Assembly: GCF_042649125.1 (NCBI RefSeq)
Contig: NZ_JBHRYQ010000001.1
Span: forward strand, 1,116,001-1,180,000
DNA from: Leadbetterella lacunae
GTDB lineage: Bacteria; Bacteroidota; Bacteroidia; Cytophagales; Spirosomataceae
Reading direction: 5' to 3'
DNA: 64,000 bases
The notes under the pieces are model-generated. The model saw only the letters and a program-made list of their open reading frames with translations. It was not told the origin of the DNA and ran no database searches. Positions within the stretch are counted from its first letter, which is position 1. Each line of letters begins with the position of its first letter. Below are positions 58,948 through 64,000 of the stretch, piece after piece. Both the position numbers and the translations under genes were made by a program.

Positions 58948-60089
58948 AAAGCAAAATCCTAATTTCTTTTAGTTTACTATTATTAATTAGGATTTCTGTT
59001 TTTTCACAGAGTCAAAATATCCTCTATAAAGTAAAATCTGAGTTTGCCCCTGATAGCCGAACTGCTATTTTCGAAATAAAATATGACTCAGTTTCTGGTA
59101 CTTTAAAAGGTAAAACAAATATCATAAAAGCCAAAGAGAAGTTGATTTTTGAATTTTCGAAAGCAAGCGTCAACCTTATAGATTCTGTTGAAACACTTCC
59201 AAATAAAACACTTTCAGACAATCGTTTTGGAATAGTAAATGTGTCGGTAGCAAACCTTAGAACCACGCCAAACGAATCAGCAGAACTTGCTTCACAACTG
59301 CTGCTCGGCATGCCACTCCGCCTTTTAGAAAAACACCGAGGTTGGTATCGAGTTCAATCTCCCGACCAATACATAGGTTGGGTAGACGGCAGCACAATAG
59401 AAGTATTTACTCAAAAAGCTTTCGAAAATCAGACGTCAATTCCAAAAGTAGTTTATGTACAGACATCGGGGTTCGCTCTTTCAGACTCTTTAAATTCAAA
59501 TTCTCGCATTAGAGATCTATCATTTGGCAATCTTAATTCTTACAAAAAAGTTGGAGCAAACTATACTGAATTAATACTTCCTGATGGCAAGTTGGGCTTT
59601 GTAAAAAATGCAGATGTTGTTGATTCAAAACTTTGGTTAAAAAACCTCAATTCAGACATTACAAACATTAAAGAAATTACGAATACTTTTTTAGGAATCC
59701 CCTATCTATGGGGTGGCACTTCTTATAAAGGCGTAGATTGTAGTGGTTTTACCAGAATGGCGTATTTTTCGAAAGGCCTATTACTTCCCAGAGATGCCTC
59801 TCAACAGGTTTTGTTGGGAAAAGAGATTTCTATTGAAAACAATTTCAAAAACTTACAAGAAGGCGATTTACTATTTTTTGGAAATACTACCACTAAAAAA
59901 GTAACGCACGTGGCTATATGGCTAGGAGACTTAAAATTTGTACATTCGTCAGGAATGGTTAAAATCAATAGTTTCGATAAAAACGATCCTGACTTTGACT
60001 CTTATAATTTAGAAAGACTAATTGTAGTAAAACGCCTTTCAGAAAATTTACCTAAATTAGGCTGCAACAACCTATATATTTTGGATTAA
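58944..60089 (+). CDS. NlpC/P60 peptidoglycan endopeptidase with SH3 domain
   Basis: The 381-residue protein has a signal peptide, a bacterial SH3 domain near 95-150 (NVSVANLRTTPNESAELASQ), a second SH3-like region near 165-230 and a C-terminal NlpC/P60 domain with the triad C266 (GVDCSGFTRMAY), H322 (THVAIW) and H334 (VHSSG). It cuts peptide stems of peptidoglycan in the periplasm. It is followed by the PVC-type haem protein gene after 26 nt. Confidence 0.9.
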   Translation: MKSKILISFSLLLLIRISVFSQSQNILYKVKSEFAPDSRTAIFEIKYDSVSGTLKGKTNIIKAKEKLIFEFSKASVNLIDSVETLPNKTLSDNRFGIVNVSVANLRTTPNESAELASQLLLGMPLRLLEKHRGWYRVQSPDQYIGWVDGSTIEVFTQKAFENQTSIPKVVYVQTSGFALSDSLNSNSRIRDLSFGNLNSYKKVGANYTELILPDGKLGFVKNADVVDSKLWLKNLNSDITNIKEITNTFLGIPYLWGGTSYKGVDCSGFTRMAYFSKGLLLPRDASQQVLLGKEISIENNFKNLQEGDLLFFGNTTTKKVTHVAIWLGDLKFVHSSGMVKINSFDKNDPDFDSYNLERLIVVKRLSENLPKLGCNNLYILD

Positions 60090-60115
60090 ATTCCAAAAAA
60101 ACTATTCAACCCCTT

Positions 60116-63100
60116 ATGAAAAAAATAATTATACTTTGCCTAAGCATAACTTTTGGCTTTATTTCAGACCAAAATCTTAGTGTAGAAGCGTATAACAAAC
60201 TCAGCGAAGCCGAAAAAAGAGATCCTTCACACGCCATTGATGGACTTGACCTGCTTGACCCTGAATTAGAAATTACGCTTTTTGCGTCAGAACCTATGAT
60301 GTCAAATCCAACAAACATGGATATCGACGACAAAGGCCGAATTTGGATTTGTGAAGCTTACAACTATCGAAATGCCCTTAATCCAAGAAATCCATATAAC
60401 AAAAAAGGCGATAGGATTTTAATACTAGAAGACACAGATCACGATGGTAAGGCAGACAAGAGCACAGTATTTTATCAAGGAGAAGACATAAATGCAGCTC
60501 TGGGAATAGCTGTGTTAGGAAATAAAGTATATGTATCGTGCAGTCCGAATGTTTTAGTTTTTACAGATGAAAACCAAGATGATGTACCAGACTCAAAAGA
60601 AGTGATGTTTACAGGAATTGGCGGTATTCAACACGACCATGGCATGCATGCGTTTGTTTTTGGACCTGATGGAAAACTATACTTCAATTACGGTAACGAA
60701 GGTAAAGGCCTATTAACTCGTAATAAAGAACCACTAAAAGATGAATTAGGAAATATAATAAAAGGTGATGGAAAACCATATAGAGAAGGAATGGTGTACC
60801 GTTCAGAACTTGATGGAAGCAATGTTGAAATTTTAGCTTGGAATTTTAGAAACAATTATGAATTAACCTTGGATTCATACGGTACTATGTGGCAGTCTGA
60901 CAATGACGATGATGGAAACCGAAGTACCCGCATAAACTATGTAATGCCACATGGCAATTACGGTTACAAAGACGAGATGACAGGAGCAGATTGGCGAGTA
61001 AGGAGAACAAACTTAGAAGATTCAGTTTATCAGCAGCATTGGCACCTAAATGACCCTGGAGTTGTACCTAATTTATTACAAACTTATGCGGGCTCACCTA
61101 CCGGAATAGTATTATACGAAGGTAACCTTTTGCCTCAAATGTACCGAAATCAAATTATTCATTGTGACGCCGGCCCAAACATAGTTCGAGCATATCCTGC
61201 ACAGAAAAGTGGTGCGGGTTATAAGGCCGAAATTCTTCCAATAGTAGATGGATCGAAAAAAGACAAATGGTTTAGACCTTCTGATGTAACCGTGGCTCCC
61301 GATGGCTCAATTTATATTTCGGATTGGTATGACCCCGGTGTGGGTGGACACGCCATGGGAGACTCACTTAGAGGCCGAGTTTTTAGAATTGCTCCCAAAA
61401 ATCATCGCCCTACTGTTCCTAATTTCATTTACTCAGATCCGTCAGAAGCTATTGTGGCTTTACAAAATCCAAATCAGGCTGTGAGGTTCAAGGCTTTTAT
61501 GGCATTGAAAAGTTTAGGCAAAGCAGCTGAAAACAATCTGAAAGAATTAGCCAAAAATCAAAACCCACGTATGGCAGCAAGAGCCTATTGGCTATTGGCA
61601 CAGATAGACAATAAATACATAACTGAAGCCTCAAATAGCAAAAATGAAGACGTAAGAATACAAGCAATAAGGATGGCTTCTGAATTGATAAAAAACCCGC
61701 ATGCATTTTATTTGAAAATGAGCAACGATGCCTCCATTCAGGTAAAAAGAGAAATAGCTGTTGAAATTAGACACAAAAAGTATTCGGACGTATGGTTAAA
61801 ATTGGCAGAAGCTTATGATGGTGGTGACCGTTGGTATTTAGAAGCTTTAGGAATTGGAGCCGATTTAGACTGGGATAATTGTTTGAAATTATTAAAAGAA
61901 AATAACGAATCCAATTGGTTAAAAACTGACAAAACCAAAGACTTGGTATGGAGAAGTAGAGGATTAAAAACAAAGGTACTTTTGGCAGAAATAATCAAAA
62001 ATAGTCCAGAAAGCCAAAAAGGAAAATATTATCGAGCTTTTGACTTTCAAGACAATACAGACAAAAATGATATTTTACTCGGTTTAATAAAAAATGCCAA
62101 AAGCACAGAAGAAAAAGTAACGATTTTCAAGCATTTCGACCAGGCTACTATACATGGCAACCCTACTTTTAATAAAGAATTACCGCTTCTGATGGCAGGA
62201 ATAAAAAGTGAATTAGATTTTTTAGAAATAGTAGATAAATACAGTATTAAAAGTCAATATAGCAGACTACATAAATTAGCGATGACAAATTCAAACTCTA
62301 ACATATCTACCTCTGCTGCTACCATTTGTGTGAAAAATCACGGTACTTTAGGACTTGAAACAGAACTAAAAAACAAAACAAACGCAAAAAAAGCAATTGA
62401 TGTATACGGGGAAGTAGACAAGGCTAATGTTACGGCTATTTTGATTAAAACATTTACAAACAAAAAACTTAGTCATTCTTTAAGAGAGCAAGCCATTGAA
62501 GAAATGATTGGGTGGGAAAGTGAAGAAACACTATGGAAATTGACACAAGCTGGCAAAATTCCTAATGAGTTTTTACCTATAGTTGAAAACATTTTAAAAC
62601 AAACCTGGCATTCGGACATACGTGTGGCGGCTTCCAAGTATTTTGTAAATGGTGAGGAGGAACAAAAAATAAACACCACCAATGTTCTCAGCCAAAGTGG
62701 AAATTTGAGCTCAGGAAAACAACTTTTTGAAACTTATTGTACCACCTGCCATGTAGCCAATAATAAGGGCACGGACTTTGGTCCGGGCTTAAGCCAAATT
62801 GGCAAAAAACTAAGTAAAGAGGGTTTGCTTAATGCGATAATAAATCCAAGTGAAGGTATTAGTTTTGGATATGAGGGTCAAAACATTACGCTTTTTGACG
62901 GCTCCATGTATCAAGGAATATTAACGTCAAAAACTGAAAATGATTTTATGATTAAATATCCGGGACAAAGCAAAGTTAATATTGTAAAAAGAAAAGATGT
63001 GAAGCAGATTTTGGCAATGGAAGAGTCAATAATGCCAAAATTTCCTTTAAAAGAGCAAGAATTAGCAGATTTGGTTGGATATCTAGAAACTCTAAAATAA
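60116..63100 (+). CDS. PVC-type haem-binding protein (beta-propeller dehydrogenase with cytochrome c)
   Basis: The 994-residue protein has a signal peptide (MKKIIILCLSITFG), a propeller-like domain (about 45-430; NMDIDDKGRIWICEAYNYR, SIYISDWYDPGVGGHAMGD), HEAT-like helical repeats (about 440-620) and a C-terminal cytochrome c domain with one CTTCH (C875, C878, H879). This is the layout of membrane-bound dehydrogenase-like proteins first noted in planctomycetes. The reaction is unknown. Position with NlpC/P60 and SelT/W/H genes gives no clear link. Confidence 0.88.
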   Translation: MKKIIILCLSITFGFISDQNLSVEAYNKLSEAEKRDPSHAIDGLDLLDPELEITLFASEPMMSNPTNMDIDDKGRIWICEAYNYRNALNPRNPYNKKGDRILILEDTDHDGKADKSTVFYQGEDINAALGIAVLGNKVYVSCSPNVLVFTDENQDDVPDSKEVMFTGIGGIQHDHGMHAFVFGPDGKLYFNYGNEGKGLLTRNKEPLKDELGNIIKGDGKPYREGMVYRSELDGSNVEILAWNFRNNYELTLDSYGTMWQSDNDDDGNRSTRINYVMPHGNYGYKDEMTGADWRVRRTNLEDSVYQQHWHLNDPGVVPNLLQTYAGSPTGIVLYEGNLLPQMYRNQIIHCDAGPNIVRAYPAQKSGAGYKAEILPIVDGSKKDKWFRPSDVTVAPDGSIYISDWYDPGVGGHAMGDSLRGRVFRIAPKNHRPTVPNFIYSDPSEAIVALQNPNQAVRFKAFMALKSLGKAAENNLKELAKNQNPRMAARAYWLLAQIDNKYITEASNSKNEDVRIQAIRMASELIKNPHAFYLKMSNDASIQVKREIAVEIRHKKYSDVWLKLAEAYDGGDRWYLEALGIGADLDWDNCLKLLKENNESNWLKTDKTKDLVWRSRGLKTKVLLAEIIKNSPESQKGKYYRAFDFQDNTDKNDILLGLIKNAKSTEEKVTIFKHFDQATIHGNPTFNKELPLLMAGIKSELDFLEIVDKYSIKSQYSRLHKLAMTNSNSNISTSAATICVKNHGTLGLETELKNKTNAKKAIDVYGEVDKANVTAILIKTFTNKKLSHSLREQAIEEMIGWESEETLWKLTQAGKIPNEFLPIVENILKQTWHSDIRVAASKYFVNGEEEQKINTTNVLSQSGNLSSGKQLFETYCTTCHVANNKGTDFGPGLSQIGKKLSKEGLLNAIINPSEGISFGYEGQNITLFDGSMYQGILTSKTENDFMIKYPGQSKVNIVKRKDVKQILAMEESIMPKFPLKEQELADLVGYLETLK

Positions 63101-63109
63101 TAAAATTAG

Positions 63110-63388
63110 GTGAAAAAATTTAAGATAACGGTGGAATACTGCCCCAAATGCAAATGGATGCTGAGAGCAGCTTGGATAGCCCAAGAGTTATTGATAACTT
63201 TCGAAGAAGAGATAGACGAAATCAGTTTAAAACCCTCTGGCATTTCTGGTATTTTTAGACTTTATGTAGACGATAAAGTTGCATTTGATAGGAAAGAAAA
63301 TGGCGGTTTTGCAGAACCGAAAAGATACAAACAACTAATTAGAGACCACGTAAACCCTTTGAAATCATTGGGACACAGTGAACACTAA
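63110..63388 (+). CDS. SelT/SelW/SelH family (Rdx) protein
   Basis: The 92-residue protein starts at GTG 63110 and has the redox motif CPKCKW near the N-terminus (Cys at both positions, no Sec), then WIAQELLITFEEEIDE and FDRKENGGFAEPK, as in the thioredoxin-like Rdx family. It is probably a small redox protein. It lies 9 nt after the haem-protein gene and 12 nt before the ClC gene. Confidence 0.92.
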   Translation: MKKFKITVEYCPKCKWMLRAAWIAQELLITFEEEIDEISLKPSGISGIFRLYVDDKVAFDRKENGGFAEPKRYKQLIRDHVNPLKSLGHSEH

Positions 63389-63400
63389 AACTTAATAGGC

Positions 63401-64000
63401 TTGGAAAAATACAATTTTGATACTTTTGCTCATTTTTGGAATACTAAAGTAAAAAACCTAAGTATTGTAAAAAAAATATCAAAAAAAATACCTCAAAAAT
63501 ACATCGCTCGCTTTTCTGGTGAAGCTCTGCCTTTAATTGTGGGTTCAGTTTTAGTCGGTCTAATTTCTGTTTTATATGAAGAACTTTTTAAGCACGTAGA
63601 AGGCTGGTCTATTAATTTATTCAATTATTCTCCTTATTACTTTTTCATTCTATCGCCTTTGTGTTTTTTCTTGACACAATTTATCGTTACAAAATATTCA
63701 AAATACGCAAGTGGAAGCGGTATTCCGCAACTTTTAGCTGCCATAGAAATATCGGAGACCTCATTCGGCAACAAGGTGATGCACAAACTTTTGGGAATAA
63801 AAATTATCCTTTTCAAAATTCTCTCCAGCTTAATTTTGCTGTTTGGAGGTGGAAGTATAGGTAGAGAGGGGCCTACCTTGCATATTTCTGGGTCTATTTT
63901 TAAAATTATCAGTGATTTTATGCCCAAAACTAGAGCAAAAATCACGCAACAAACACTATTGATAACAGGTGGTGCTTCTGGGCTTGCGGCTGCTTTTAAT
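63401..64000 (+). CDS. ClC-family chloride channel/antiporter (5' part)
   Basis: The frame is open from the stop of the preceding gene and runs off the window end; no ATG is present, so TTG at 63401 is the best start. It encodes 200 residues of a ClC protein with GSGIPQL and GREGPTLHISG, the anion-selectivity and gating Glu motifs, and GGASGLAAAFN at the end. It would transport chloride or exchange chloride for protons. The C-terminal half is outside. Confidence 0.88.
   Translation, partial: MEKYNFDTFAHFWNTKVKNLSIVKKISKKIPQKYIARFSGEALPLIVGSVLVGLISVLYEELFKHVEGWSINLFNYSPYYFFILSPLCFFLTQFIVTKYSKYASGSGIPQLLAAIEISETSFGNKVMHKLLGIKIILFKILSSLILLFGGGSIGREGPTLHISGSIFKIISDFMPKTRAKITQQTLLITGGASGLAAAFN

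Noticed and set aside
1..64000. tRNA, rRNA, CRISPR array, insertion sequence or prophage
   Set aside because: I looked for regular repeats, transposase and integrase proteins and tRNA-like sequences and saw none; a covariance-model search was not possible here.

Overview
The window looks like an ordinary chromosomal segment of an AT-rich member of the Bacteroidota, most likely a Cytophagales relative. The evidence is Bacteroidota-type promoters (TTTG then TAnnTTTG) before many genes, a type IX secretion C-terminal signal, lipoboxes followed by lipocalin-like domains, a TonB receptor with a carboxypeptidase-like N-terminal domain, a Bacteroidota-style maltose phosphorylase locus and a GT117/DUF2723 membrane glycosyltransferase. 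I saw no rRNA, tRNA, transposase, phage gene or CRISPR array. The only truncated genes are those cut by the window edges.

Layout: 1-5007 is a tripartite RND efflux operon (adaptor, pump, TolC). 5008-8976 (minus) is one operon of a T9SS-secreted protein and 5-oxoprolinase pxpB-pxpC-pxpA. 9021-12381 holds a lipocalin-like lipoprotein, an XRE/IrrE-type regulator, an Nfu protein and rplU-rpmA. 12561-21932 is a surface-polysaccharide region: GT-C enzyme, a Gfo/Idh, acyltransferase and aminotransferase trio for an N-acylated amino sugar, four glycosyltransferases and a Wzy-like protein. 22006-24983 is a TonB receptor with a small lipoprotein; the two promoters share an operator-like palindrome. 25052-32905 holds a GT117-type protein, deoxynucleoside kinase, trhO, surE, a GH3-type adenylase and a Nudix hydrolase.

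32959-41517 is a divergent maltose/maltodextrin locus. The minus arm is a secreted GH13, beta-phosphoglucomutase and GH65 phosphorylase. The plus arm is a GH13, an MFS sugar transporter and a GNAT enzyme. A perfect 13-bp inverted repeat lies next to the two start codons. 41691-47283 holds two tandem DinB-like proteins, DUF2147, PAP2, trpS, DUF2461, a small membrane protein and a MetZ-type enzyme. 47417-52129 (minus) is a five-gene operon: beta-CASP nuclease, accA, HAD, site-2 protease, PlsC-like. 52217-57839 holds dacB, a serine-palmitoyltransferase-like enzyme with an alpha/beta-hydrolase pseudoenzyme, a UbiA-like membrane protein, a cytochrome b5-like protein and a lipoprotein. 57925-64000 is an operon of thiL, NlpC/P60, a large PVC-type haem protein, a SelT/W/H-type protein and a ClC channel cut by the window end.

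No clearly new multi-gene system is evident. The observations most worth a second look are the shared palindrome in the TonB-receptor and lipoprotein promoters, the inverted repeat of the maltose locus, the alpha/beta-hydrolase lacking both catalytic Ser and His next to a sphingolipid/sulfonolipid-type enzyme, convergent gene ends that share one TTAA for both stop codons, and the T9SS protein leading the 5-oxoprolinase operon.
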